Positions 23,350 to 36,719 are shown, counted from the first letter of the stretch. The stretch is DNA of 64,000 nt from Prorocentrum cordatum (GCA_963575745.1 CAUYUJ010018631.1:56001-120000), one strand, 5' to 3'. Notes: a model not told the origin generated them from the letters alone. Program-made: numbers and translations.

Positions 23350-23846
23350 TTACTACTACTACTACTGCTATCACTATTTCTACTACCACCACTATTACTA
23401 CCATTGCCACCATTACTACTACTAGTAGTACTACGATCATTGTTCCTACTACTAATACCACAACGACTACTATTACTCCTATCACAACTATCACGACTAC
23501 TCCTACCACTACTACTTCTACCACTACTACTACGACTATTACTACTATTACTACTACTACTACCACTACTACTACTACTACTACTTATATTCCTACTATG
23601 ACTTCTACTACCACGTCTTCTGTCATTCTAGTATTACAACTGGCGCTAGTAGTACTACTACTACTACTACTACTACAACTACTACTACTATCACTACCAC
23701 TACCACTACTACTACTACTGCTACTACTGCTGCTGCTGCTATTACTACTACTACTACTACTACTACTGCTACTACTACTACTACTACTACTACTACTATT
23801 ACTACCACGACTATTATTACCACTGTTTTCACAAGTACCACTACTA

Positions 23847-23903
<57 letters not shown>

Positions 23904-23904
23904 A

Positions 23905-23942
<38 letters not shown>

Positions 23943-23946
23943 GCTG

Positions 23947-23977
<31 letters not shown>

Positions 23978-24083
23978 CATTACTACTGCTACTACTACTA
24001 CTACTACGACTCTGCTGCTACTACTACTGCTACTACTCTACTACTACCTCCTACTACTACTACGACGACTATTACGATTATTA
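23023..24083. repeat. (TAC)n trinucleotide tract, ~1.06 kb
   Basis: Almost entirely TAC/CTA/ACT triplets with interspersed CAC, GAC and TGC variants. Long poly-Thr, poly-Leu and poly-Val frames are artefacts. Confidence 0.95.
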
Positions 24084-24365
24084 TCCGTAAGGGCTTCGCC
24101 CCCTGCCGCCGGCCCCCTCTCTCGGAGAATGGGCCATGGAAGAGCTAAGTCATGAGGCCTTGGCGCTGTCGTGAAGCAGTATCGAAACTTCATGCGAAGC
24201 CGAGTCGCAATCAGCAAAACCAGCTGATCACAAGAGGGGTTACCACACCTGGCGATTGGTAAGACGTGTATGGTTTAAGGGCTTGGTTACCACACCTTGC
24301 GATGAAAGGGCCGAGGGAGTTCTCGCAGTTTGGGTTACCACGCCTTGCGATGGATGTGCGTGATG
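24084..24365. other. Unique segment with GGGTTACCACxCCTTGCGATG direct repeats
   Basis: GGTTACCACACCTGGCGAT (24239), GGTTACCACACCTTGCGAT (24285) and GGTTACCACGCCTTGCGAT (24333) form a short ~46-48-bp array just before the 73-bp satellite. No gene. Confidence 0.6.
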
Positions 24366-24945
24366 GGTTCGAATTTCAGAAATGTGGCAAATCCCCTGTG
24401 TTTTTGGACCCTGACCCCGCGGATCTGCGTGGGGTGGCAGAATTTCAGAAATGTGCAAATCCCTTGTGTTTTTGGACCCTGACCCGCGGATCTGCGTGAG
24501 GGGTGGCACCGAATTTCAGAAATGTGGCAAATCCCTTGTGTTTTTGGACCCTGACCCCGCGGATCTGCGTGAGGGGTGGCACCGAATTTCAGAAATGTGG
24601 CAAATCCCTTGTGTTTTTGGACCCTGACCCCGCGGATCTGCGTGAGGGGTGGCACCGAATTTCAGAAATGTGGCAAATCCCATGTGTTTTTGGACCCTGA
24701 CCCCGCGGATCTGCGTGAGGGGTGGCACCGAATTTCAGAAATGTGGCAAATCCCTTGTGTTTTTGGACCCTGACCCCGCGGATCTGCGTGAGGGGTGGCA
24801 CCGAATTTCAGAAATGTGGCAAATCCCTTGTGTTTTTGGACCCTGACCCCGCGGATCTGCGTGAGGGGTGGCACCGAATTTCAGAAATGTGGCAAATCCC
24901 ATGTGTTTTTGGACCCTGACCCCGCGGATCTGCGTGAGGGGTGTC
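24366..24945. repeat. 73-bp satellite, eight monomers with trimer higher-order structure
   Basis: The monomer contains AATTTCAGAAATGTGGCAAA, TCCCTTGTGTTTTTGGACCC and TGACCCCGCGGATCTGCGTG. Monomers 3-8 are nearly identical and follow the variant pattern CTT, CTT, CAT, CTT, CTT, CAT at one site, so a 219-bp trimer is itself duplicated. A period of 73 is not divisible by 3, so staggered open frames arise with no meaning. Confidence 0.95.
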
Positions 24946-25034
24946 GATTTCGAGCCCCCCTCAGTAATTCAGACAACGCGCCCAGGGGACGCTGGAAAAT
25001 CCTGTTTGGGCCTCCCCCCCCCTCGCGCGGTCAA

Positions 25035-25090
25035 TCAACTAGTTACAGTAACCAGCAAGAAGTCAACTAGTTACAGTAACCAGCAAGAAG
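25035..25090. repeat. Perfect 28-bp tandem duplication
   Basis: TCAACTAGTTACAGTAACCA + GCAAGAAG occurs at 25035-25062 and again at 25063-25090. It lies between the 73-bp satellite and the second (TAC)n tract. Confidence 0.95.
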
Positions 25091-25189
25091 CAGAACTGTA
25101 ACACTGGAAACTAGAAACTACAACTGGTACAGGAAACTGCGAATCACGCGCCTCGCAGCCTGGTGGCCCCACAAGGGGGCCGGCGGATT

Positions 25190-27355
<2,166 letters not shown>

Positions 27356-27683
27356 GACCATTACCAGTACACTCCGTCTGGACTCGGCCTCTCCTGAGAG
27401 AAGGTGGAGCACACACGGAGCAAGTCCCTACGGAGTGCTCGGTCTCCGTATGGACTTGATGCGTCTGGACTCGGCCTCTCCAGAGTTCGGCTCCAGCGGC
27501 CGGCCCCCGCTGCAGAGCGCCCACTGCCCGCACCTCTGCGGTGGCCCGCCCGCACCCCCCGAGGGCGCCGCCTCCAGCCGACCGTCTAGCCTCTCTTTGG
27601 CGCGGGGCGTCCTGGCCTCTTCGCCGACCCTCGCTCGAGGGCTGCTAGCTCTAGAGCCGCTGAGCGCGAAGCGTCAGCAATTC
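27356..27683. other. GC-rich segment with a 20-bp direct repeat; no gene
   Basis: CGTCTGGACTCGGCCTCTCC occurs at 27375-27394 and 27462-27481. The rest is unique, with no supported coding region. Confidence 0.5.
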
Positions 27684-27786
27684 CTCCTCCTCCTCCTCCG
27701 CCTCCTCCTCCTCCTCCTCCTCCTCACTCCTCCTCCACCTCCCTCCTCCTCCTCCTCCTCCTCCTCCTCCTCCTCCTCCTCCTCCT
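27684..27786. repeat. (TCC)n tract at the 5' edge of a LINE fragment
   Basis: A near-pure TCC/CTC run leads directly into reverse-transcriptase coding sequence. The reading frame stays open into the tract as poly-Leu, so the truncation point lies in it. Confidence 0.9.
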
Positions 27787-27787
27787 A

Positions 27788-30289
27788 GAAGCTCTCAGGG
27801 ACAAGTTTTTGAGGTTCAACGTGCCGCTTAGTTTCCTGAAACTGGTTTATAACGTCTGGAAGGGCCCACGACTCTTGAGGCTAGGTCAGCACCATGCCCA
27901 GAGTGTGCTCTTCGCAGAAGGAGGGCTGCCCGCGGGAGATGTCTTTAATGATATCTCGATCAAGATACATGCGGTTCAGGAATTCGATTCTCTCCTAGTC
28001 AGGCAGCCTTGTATCGATTTTCTCAGCTATATAGACGACAGCGCCATCGGAATAGCTAGCAGTGACAGGCAGATAGCCAAGTCTATGGCCGTCGCAGCAG
28101 GCAGAGATTTCAAACTTTGTGTGCAAGAGCTTCAGGCCAAGCTGAATGATAAGATAGCGGTTATTTCCAGTACAGAAGGCCTAGCCAGAGAGGTTTGCAA
28201 AGAATTACGTTTCCCTCGTGAGGCGGCACTAACGAGTGTTGCGTATCTTGGGGTAGATCAGTCTGGAGCCTCGCAACGCACTAGGCCACATGCCAGAGAT
28301 AAGCAGCGAACACGATTTTCCAAGATGCGTTTAAGGCTCAGGAAGCACAAGCGACTGGCGCGCACTGTAGCAGGGTGCACCAGGAAGTCCTTTCAGCGAG
28401 TTTTGAAGACTGGTGTTTCCACGGGTGCTGCCTTCGGCACCGAGGTCCTGGGCCTAAACAATCTTGAATGGTTTAACTTTCGAAGGCTCCAAAGCCGAGT
28501 GCACTCCCCCCAGCATGGAGGAACAAGTTTAAGCGCAAAAACGGTTCTTTTTGGAGATGAGAGTGCGAGGTCGGCGTTAGCTCCCGCGTTGCAGTGGTGT
28601 CGTATGTTGTGGCTGGCTCAGTCTAACGCCGACCGAGCGCTCGCCTCCACGCATGAGTTGTGTAGGATGTGGCGAGAAGCCAAGGCCAGCAGTCCAAGAT
28701 CCTGGAACGCGAGCAAAGGGCCCCTCTCGAGAGCGAGGCTCGCAGCTTGTCGTGCAGGATGGGATGCACCCGATCCGCTCCTCTGGACAGACCACAACGG
28801 TCTACAAGTCAACATCGGCCAGTTGACTCCAGGGCTGCTTTTAGAGTTGCTCGAAGCTGGGCTACAGCGCCAGCATGAACATGCATTGGCGCGCAAGCTT
28901 GGTTTTGAGCAGGCGAACTGTGCGACTTTCGATCTTGTGCGCAAGCAGATCTGTGCCTCGAGCAGCAAAAAGTTTACACGATATCAACAGTTTTTGGTTC
29001 GGTGCTGTGCCTGCGATGCTCTTTGGACTGAAGAGCGAGCGCGACTCTCGGGGTACACAACCTCGGGAAAATGCAGGTGCGGCAGAGTAGATACGCTGCA
29101 CCACAGGTTATACACTTGTGATTTGCCTGAGGTCAGAGAGGCCAGAGAAGCAGCCGAGATTCCAGAGTCTTTTATTTTGGAAGGATGCGAGAGCACCGAT
29201 CCGATTTATACCAGAGGGCTCTTCGTCTTTGATCCCAGCGAGGTTCCCCCCCCGTGTGCGTCGAGTGATTGTTGTGTCGTGGGGGGTAATGGCGAAGAGA
29301 TCCCTCAGACTCCCGAGCAGGTGGGACAGCTTCTGGGGGAGCATCAATTGATGGAGTTAGCTGCAGACGGGTCATGCACGAAGCAAGCGTTGAGATGTCT
29401 TCGGAGGGCGGCATGGGCCATTGCGCTGTTGCGGCCTGAGAGCGAAGATGTCCTGGCGGTCCTTCGAGGCCCCGTGGCTGGCTCCCTCCCCCAGACCCCT
29501 GCTTTCGCGGAGCACTTAGCCTATGCATTAGCTGGGCAAGTTTCAGATAGAGAGACCCATGTCGGTTTAGATTGCCTCGCCGTTGTTACTACCGCTCAGA
29601 GGTCCCTCGAGGCACAGACACGGTCCTCAAATAAGTATGCTGCTGTGCGCCTGTTTGCTCAGTCACTCCCAGGCACGTCAAATATAACCCTCACGAGGCA
29701 TGTGAAAGCTCACAGGTCGGATGAGGCCATCTCTGTTTTGCAGGGCGATGAGTTGAGGTATGCTCAGGCGAATAAGGCCGCAGATGCTCATGCTAAGATC
29801 GCATTGACGATGCACGCTCGCCCCGACCCCAGTTTCCTAGAGAAGGTCGAAGAGGCAGAGGTCAAGGCCACCAGGTTCATTAAACTGGCCGCAGCAGTAC
29901 TCCCGTGCTTTCAGAATGACAGGAGGTGGTCCAGGCCCCCCAGATGCAGGCGGCCCCAGGATAAGCGGTGCAGTAGTTTTCATGAATGGGCCTCCACTCT
30001 GGTGGGCCACCAGTGCAAGCAGTGTTTGATAGTTGCGCCTCCTGGGGACTCGCCGCCAATGGACGGCTGCAAGGGCACCCCTGCATTCTTGCGCAAGCTG
30101 ATTGGGGATGCCAAGGGTCACCAGGTTGTTGCTGTCCAGGGTTCTGTTGTTGGCGGTGGCTCTCAGATCCCTGGGATCCCCACGAGGCGAGCGGTGCAAC
30201 AGTTTCTATGTGTTCAGTGTGGGGGTGGTCTCAAGGCCGAGGGGCCAAGTTGGGCAAAGTGTGCCTCCCCCCCACCAGAAAAGGGATAG
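27788..30289 (+). pseudogene. Reverse transcriptase-RNase H fragment of a LINE
   Basis: About 830 codons without interruption, but lacking the endonuclease and the first RT blocks. From the TTG at 27809 (residue 1), RT block B-like GLPAGD is near residues 39-44 and the catalytic YIDD box is at 74-77. A Cys/His cluster (CRCGRVDTLHHRLYTC) follows near 420-435. An RNase H fold comes next with all four acidic residues: Asp520 (AADGS), Glu568 (FAEHLA), Asp588 (GLDC) and Asp659 (KAADAHA). A second Cys pair set (CKQC ... CVQCG) lies near the end. The frame stops at 30287, after a C7 run. A one-base shift there would join a further ~105 codons ending at 30603. The frame lacks its own ATG, so it is a dead fragment. 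Confidence 0.8.
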
Positions 30290-30603
30290 AGATTCTCCAG
30301 GCTTTCAGGAAAGGGCTAGGTCCCAATCCTCGGCTACGATCGGCCATAGATCGTGTGATTCCTTTCAGCCAGGTGGAGATCCAGGCCACCACTCGGGCAG
30401 AGGCTCGAGTGGTCACACGTGTGCGTACGACGGCGGCCGCGATGGCGACGACGACGGCGCCGCAGGAAGATCCCGCGGCGCCGCAGGATCGGCCCGCGCA
30501 GGACCCCCCGTCGTACGAGAGCCGCCTGACGGCGCTCCTCGAGAGGGTCAAGGCAAAGGAGGAGGCCAGGCGAGGAACGCCCACGCCTCCCGCCTTGCCC
30601 TAA
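30290..30603 (+). pseudogene. Probable C-terminal tail of the LINE ORF in a shifted frame
   Basis: In the neighbouring frame the text runs on from the C7 tract (30269-30275) as RKGIEILQAFRKGLG and ends with a charged helix-like stretch (RLTALLERVKAKEEARRG) and a TAA at 30601-30603. It is read as the tail of the same ORF displaced by one base. It could instead be chance open sequence. Confidence 0.4.
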
Positions 30604-30677
30604 CTCGTTTGTGTTTTCTCCCCGTTTTTTCGTGTAGTCACGTGACTTGTCCTTATGGCTGTTCTTTCTTTCTTTCT

Positions 30678-30740
30678 TTTCCTCCTCCTCCTCCTCCTCC
30701 TCCTCCTCCTCCTCCTCCTCCTCCTCCTCCTCCTCCTCCA
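30678..30740. repeat. (CCT)n tract at the 3' edge of the LINE
   Basis: About 20 CCT triplets following (TTTC)n. It may be the element's own tail or part of the target array. Confidence 0.9.
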
Positions 30741-30984
30741 GGGGCGGCGCCGGCCTGAGAGTGCTACTGCAAGATCTCTGTAAGCTGCTCCACAGCTCGA
30801 CGTGTGGGCCGAAGGCCCACAGACACACCACAACACATAACTAGCTTTTCGATGACAACTGGCGCGAGAGATCGCCGATCTCGGCGCCCTCGTGGTTGCA
30901 AACTTGTGTAGTCCAAAACCCCGCAGTGGGGCCTCGGCGGCTGCGTGATGCGCTGGGGGTGCCGGACGGGCGCGTTCTGCTGGG
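30741..30984. other. Intergenic with two short perfect hairpins
   Basis: GTGGGCC-GAA-GGCCCAC lies at 30804-30820 and GAGATC-GCC-GATCTC at 30867-30881. No gene. Confidence 0.6.
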
Positions 30985-30991
30985 TCGCAGC

Positions 30992-31079
<88 letters not shown>

Positions 31080-31465
31080 GTCGTCGTCGTCGTCGTCACC
31101 GTCGTCGTCTCCAGCCCCAGAGGCCGAACCGCGCGCCCACAGCATCGGGCACGAGGACGACGTCCCCGTCGTGCTGGGCGCCGGGCGGAGCTTCGTCGAG
31201 GGCGGCCCGGGCCGGCAGAGGCTGGCGAGCGACCCCGCAGAGGCCAGTGGGCGCCGCGCCCGTTGTGGCCGCCGCCGCCGCCGTCGCTGTCGGTTGCCGT
31301 CGCCGACGCCGGCGTCGCCGGCGTCGTCGGTCGTCATCGTCTGTCGTCGTCGTCGGTGGCCGTCGTCGGTCGCCGTGGCGGTCGCTGGCGCCGCCGCTGT
31401 CGCTGTCGGCGTCGTCTTCGTCTTGGCCAGGGGGGGCAGGAGCGAGCCGTCGTCGTCGTCGTTCC
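30985..31465. repeat. (GTC)n tract with GC-rich variants
   Basis: A near-pure GTC run spans 30986-31112, and degenerate GTC/GCC/GGT triplets continue to about 31465. No coding region is supported. Confidence 0.85.
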
Positions 31466-32275
31466 TAGCGGACGCCGCCACTTCTGCTTCTCCTTCCCGG
31501 GCGGTTCTCATGACGACGAAGATGACTCCGACAACGAAGACGACCACGGCCACGACGGTAAATCCGACGACCACGGTGGTGATTCCGACAGCGACAGCGA
31601 CGACAAGGAACAACGACGACAAGCACACGGGCGAGGACGGTGACGATGACGACGCTGATGACTTTGACGAACGCGACGACGACGGCTTTCCAACGAGGAC
31701 AATGATGGCGAGGACGTCGTCTCCGACGATGTTTCGCACTTTGGCGGTGATTCCGATAACAACGAGGAGTCCGACGACGACGGTGACGTTGAGAACGAGG
31801 ACGGTCGCGATGAGGATGACTCCTACGACATGGACGACGGTGACGCGGACGGCGATGACGCGGACGACAATGATGAGAGGCGGTCTTCAGGATGAGGACG
31901 AGGAGGAGGGCAACGACGACGACAATGGCGAGAATGATCTCTACTACGACTTCGACGAAGACGAAGATGACGACGACATTCGTGCTTTCGATGCTCACCC
32001 TCCACCTTCTCCTTCTCTCCTCCCGTAATCTCGTCGTCGACGTTGTCGTCGTCGTTCCCCTCCTTCTCCTTCGTCTCCTCCCCCCTCCTGTTGCTTCTCC
32101 TCTCATCGCCTTTATCTAGTTTTTCTGCTATGCTCCTCCTCGTTGGACTCCGATGACGAGGCGTACGACTCCGCCGATGACGATGACTGCGACGACGAGG
32201 ACGAGGATTATGACGATGACCGCGACTGCGATGACAAAGATGAGGACGAGCACGACAGTGACGGGGACGTCGGGG
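31466..32275. repeat. Mixed GAC/GAT/ACG/TCC triplet tract
   Basis: Degenerate 3-bp periodicity on both strands for ~800 bp (for example GACGATGACGACGCTGATGA at about 31641). All open frames are triplet artefacts. Confidence 0.75.
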
Positions 32276-32920
32276 AAGTTCTTTGGGCCTCCTCTTCTCC
32301 TCGCCCGCGGGCCTGTCAAAACTTGTTTAAACGTGTCCTCGGCGGCCAGGGCTTTATTCCCAGGCCTCCGGTTCGGGCCTGGCCGCTGGATTTGTTTTTG
32401 CGTTTGCAGGTGAGCGAGTTAGGCTGTGCGGAACTCGTCCTGCGAGGACATCGTGGAAAGACATGACCACGAAGTTCCTACCGTTCCTGCTTGTCCCCTT
32501 CTCCTCAGTCTCCTTCTTTCACTCCTCCGCTCCTCCCTTTGTCAACTTAATTTTTTCCTCCTGCTGCTGCTGCTCCTCCTCCTCGTTCTCCTCATCCCAT
32601 CCTCCTTTCCACCTTTTCCTTCCACTCGCCCTCCTCCTCTCACGGTTTTGAGCACCGATCTTCCGGAGTCCGTGCAGCTCCCTGATCTGCAAGAGCGTCT
32701 GCGCCGGCGTGGCCCCCCCGCGCAGCGGGCCCTGGCGCTCCCGATGTGCAATTTTCATTGGTGGCTCCGCTTTGGTGCACGTGGTGTGCGGCCTCTGTGC
32801 AGCACCGTGTGCACGTTAGGCAGCGTGGGCCCCAGCCAGTGTGTCCTCCTCCTCCTCCTCCTCCTCCTCCTCCTCCTCCTCCTCCTCCTCCTCCTCCTCC
32901 TCATGCGGCGCTACCTAGGT
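32276..32920. other. CT-rich intergenic sequence with (TCC)n; no gene recognised
   Basis: 32477-32640 is CT-rich and 32845-32902 is a near-pure (TCC)n. 32650-32840 has an open frame (+) with no recognised motif. Nothing else is seen. Confidence 0.4.
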
Positions 32921-34722
32921 AGAGCAATCTGGGCGGTGCAATCCATATATGCGGAGCAATCAGTGTGTTGCAAGTTGCGTGGTGAATTTTCGGTTGTGCA
33001 CTTTATGCTGTATGATTCACCAACGCTCGCAGTGAGTTGACGACCCCGCTGCTCGCGCAATCATCCCACCCACCCACCCGCAACTCTGTTTGCAACGCCC
33101 AGGTGGCTGCGATTCCGATAAGGTCTTGGTGCTGGCTGGTGCATCTCTGTGGCCGCGCTAGCCCGCGCATGCTCGCGCGCACAGCGGCCAGCTAGTTTGA
33201 CGCGACCGACGCGGCCGTGGTGGCGCTGACCGCTGGGTACTTCCCAGCGCGTCTCGCAGACCGCGCCTGCGAGCCGGCGCTTCAGTGCGAGTCAGTGGGT
33301 TTGGCGGGCTCGGCATCATGGTGACATCGACAACGGTAGGTGCGATGATGCCAGTTGCAATGATGGTGACGATGATGTCGATGACGACAGGAAGGCCAAT
33401 GACGGCACCGATGCTGATCACGCCGATGAAGATGATGGTGCTTCGTGTGGGTGATGAAGGTGTTGCAAGGATTCCAACATGCGCGCGCGGTCGACGCGCG
33501 CGAGTTGCCCCCGTGACATTATTTGACAGGGATCGTTCCCCCCAGGACGCGCGCAAGGGCGCCCGAATGATTTCGACATGCGCCCCCCCCCCGCGCATAT
33601 GATTTGCAATTTGATTCTGCAAACCATGTAATGTTTATATGTTTTCGGGACAGTCGATTTTGACTTCCTTTCGACACTAAAGGTTTTTTGGGAGGAGTCC
33701 GACATGCGTGCGCGACGACGCTCGCGTGTGCACTCCGTCATTTTTTTTTTTCGCAGGGAGGTTTTGAAAATTGATCATTTGTGCTAAACGCGTGTGCACG
33801 CATAGTGTTTGTTGAAGGCAATGGTGGTGGGGGGTCGATACCAGCGGGGCTGGAATGGTATGCGTTCATGCTTGGAATGAGCGATGGATAATTCCAGGGG
33901 TGGCGGTGGTAGATGCAAATTTGTTAGAAACGGAGGATCTACGTTATGCAAAATCTGTTGTGCCATCTGTGTTGTGCAATCTCAACTGTGCAACTTTGTC
34001 TTGCAATCTATGCTGTGCAATCTATGCGGTGCAACATTGGTGGTGTAATCTGCGTTTTGCAACTTAAGTTTTGCAATCCAATTGGTGCAGCCTATGTGGT
34101 GCAACGCATGTTGTGCACTTTTTTGGTGGAGCAATCTATGTGGTGCGATCTATGTGGTGCAATCGTGGTGCACCATGTGTGGAGCAAAGTAGGTGGTGCA
34201 ATGTATGTGGTCCCATATCTGTTGTGAAATCGATGTTTTGCATTCTATGTGGTGCAGTCTATCTGGTGCAATCCCTGTTGTGCAATCTGTTGTGTGCAAC
34301 ACATGAATATGGTGAAATTTATGTTGTGCAATCAGTGTGGTGCAACACGGGCGGTGTACTCTATGGTGTGTAATCTCTGATGTGCAATCCATGTGGTGCA
34401 ATCTATGTTGTGCAATCTATGTTGCGTAATGTATGTGGAGCAACCGCTGTTGCGGCGACGAGGCGGCGATGGGGCGGCGATGGGTCGGCGATGGCGACAG
34501 CATGGCTGCCAGAGCGCCACACCGGTCCAGACGACGGGCGAAGATGAGGCGGCGACGGGGCGGCGACGGCGTCAACATCGCCGCCAGACCGCCACACCCG
34601 CCCACACGACGCGCGTCGACGAGGCTACGATAGGGCGGCGACGGCGACGACCGCAATATCAGCCCAGTTCCTTAGAACAGAAATGATACTCTCTTAGTGT
34701 AAGCACTGTTTTGGGAACGTGC
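32921..34722. repeat. Composite repeat, third copy
   Basis: It keeps the module order of 16.1-19.7 kb: GCAGTGAGTTG (33029), CATCCCACCCACCCACCCGC (33062), a triplet tract of GAT/GTC type instead of (GAC)n (33315-33450), GC-palindromes (33475-33735), GGGGGGTCGATACC (33829), TTAGAAACGGAGGATCTACG (33926), a GGCGGCGACGGGG minisatellite (34455-34660) and the end module AAGCACTGTTTTGGGAAC (34703-34720). Confidence 0.8.
33945..34445. repeat. 13-14-bp TGTGGTGCAATC minisatellite
   Basis: About 35 units of the type GTGCAATCTATGTG or GTGCAACxCxTGTT. Short versions sit at 16280-16315 and 32925-33005, at the equivalent point of the composite repeat. It is absent from the 17.7-19.7 kb unit. Confidence 0.85.
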
Positions 34723-36719
34723 ATATCGATAGTAGCTGTTCGCACATATGTTCAACATATGCGTATGTATTCAGATGTGGTACAATCTGTGCGATGCAAC
34801 CTGGTACAGTAGATGTGGAGCAATGTGTGCGGTGCAATCTATGGGATGCGTGTCATGTTCGGGGTGACACCTGTTCAGTGGTGTACCCCCGTCGTTCCGA
34901 ATTTGCGCTCACGCTCATGCACGGGCCTTATTTCTGGATTTCGTTCTGTCCTCGTCGTTGCGTCCTCCTTCTGTCCCATCCTTCGCCTTGCTCTTGCTGC
35001 TGTTCCTTCTTCCCCTGCTCATCTGCCTCCTTCTCCTTCCGCATTCTTCTCCTCTTCTCCTCTTCTTCCGCCTGCTCTTCCCCCTCCTCTCCCCCCATCC
35101 AAACCCACCCACTCCTATTGCGCAGCAGAGAATGGGGCAAATCTTGCAGCCACCCTTTTGGGAACAGGGACCTTCATGGTACCCCCGTCGGCGGATGGAA
35201 CACGTTCCCGCGCATTGGAAGGGATTGGCGCATCCAGCTTGGCCCCTCCCTCTGCCTTCCTCGCCTCCTCCTGGTGGCTTTGATCATCTGCCCAGGCGGG
35301 CCCGCCTCACTTGCGCGCTGTCCTCCCAGACATCCGACGCTGTTAGTCTTTCACAGCCTGGCTTCCAAGAGGTCTGGGCCCCTTCCCGAAACCGGCTCTT
35401 CATCCTGAGTTTTGCTTGTCAGTCCTGGGGCCCCTCCAGGCCCCCCGCAGGCCGAAAATTGGCAAGATGCTTCCGTCGTCGTTTTTCCTGGGAGTGCACA
35501 ACAAGAGGGTCCACGGCGCTGATGCTTCTGTTTCTGTCTGTGTTTTCTCTTTCCCTACCACCGAGTGGGCGATGCGATTCCAATTCGCGACGGGTGGGCA
35601 GCCCCCAGGTAGCCCAGCCACATGAGCCCCCCCAACAATTTCCACGCCGCCGCGTCGCCTCGTGAGCCAAGGACTGAAACATATGCTGCAACAAGCCGCG
35701 TGGGAGGGAAGAGGCGGGACAGCGACACGCTGCCTGCCACCGCAGCCGTCCCACGCCGCCTGCGGACACCGAGTCGTGCACAAGCGTGCTCACAGTTGAG
35801 ACCCATACCAAGAAACACCCCGCTTTCCTCCACAGGGTGCCCTGGGTTTCTTGGGTTTCGAGATCATTTTGCGATGGAAGCCGTGACGTTCCCACGCCAA
35901 AACTCCATCGACGTCCTGGGGTCTCAGGGTTGGGTTTGTTGTGGAAGATTTCTTGTGGTCAAGCCCCTGCTGCATGCCGCTTCCTCCCTCCTCTCTCGAG
36001 CTGGTCTTCCCTGTCCGAATTTCATATAACTACTTGCGCTGCACCTGGGCTTCGGGGGGTCTCGTCCCTGCGGTGCTCTTGTGTCGTCCACCCATCCCAC
36101 AGCGGTAGGATGTCAGGACCCTGCGCTCGTGCTTCGGTCCTTCGGCCCAGCCCCCGCTTCTCGGGCCTCGTGTCGCCTCCCTCCCGCGCCGCCGCGCTCG
36201 CTGGCCCACCTGTGCTGACCGTGCACTTCTCCCCGAAGTGACGCGACAAAACGGGGTCGTCCGCGCCGACATTGGCGGGTAAACTGCCCGCGTAAGGTCG
36301 CGCGTCAGCGCCTTCGTTTCCAGTGCAGCGTGCCGTGCCAGCGGCCCGCGTGAGCTACCGCGCAGCCCAGACCCCTGACGTCATGATTTCTTCATGACGT
36401 CGACCCCAAAAGGTCTCAACCCATTCCCCATGACCAGTTTTTCATCCTGAGTCGTTCAGTCGTTCTTCGACTACCGAGGCCTGGTAGGGGTACCCCAGAG
36501 GCCGAAAATAACGACATATTTCCCGTCGTATGTTTTTCGCAACGCGAAGGGTTCTAGGAAGGTCGCTACGTCATCTCGCGTGAGGCCCCTTTCTTTCCGT
36601 CGCCCACCCGAGCGCCTCTTTTTCTTCTGCTCCCTATCGCCCAGCAGAGGCGCCTGGGGGGAGGGGCGTGGGGTGCACCTGGCCTTTCGAGGGGTGCACT
36701 GCCCGCGGCATGCTGGCAC
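34723..36719. other. ~2 kb without a supported gene; one dispersed repeat pair
   Basis: 34780-34870 continues weak GGTGCAATC repeats and 34950-35100 is CT-rich. A module with TTCATCCTGAGT and AGGCCGAAAAT occurs at about 35400-35500 and again, diverged, at about 36446-36560. Open frames between 34958 and 36240 exist in several phases, and none carries a recognised domain. Confidence 0.35.
36377..36401. promoter_or_regulatory. Perfect 10-bp inverted repeat around a CRE-like site
   Basis: GACGTCATGA - TTTCT - TCATGACGTC. With the preceding T the left arm contains TGACGTCA, an ATF/CREB-type core in animals and fungi. Whether it works here is unknown, and no gene start lies close by. Confidence 0.3.

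Larger units (their letters stand above)
27787..30740 (+). mobile_element. 5'-truncated non-LTR (LINE-like) retrotransposon
   Basis: The element begins inside the reverse transcriptase and continues through RNase H and a C-terminal region. A 3' stretch TTCTTTCTTTCTTTT then passes into (CCT)n at about 30680-30740. Simple TCC repeats of the same strand flank both ends. 5' truncation is the usual outcome of target-primed reverse transcription. No target-site duplication can be read because both junctions lie in the microsatellite. Confidence 0.8.

Noticed and set aside
24240-25101. Staggered 65-106-codon frames in the 73-bp satellite
   Set aside because: The 73-bp period rotates the frame; identical text reappears every 73 bp in all frames.
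34958-35665. Plus-strand 235-codon frame
   Set aside because: Partly CT-rich low complexity, overlapping frames in other phases, and the second half includes a dispersed repeat seen again at 36.45 kb.
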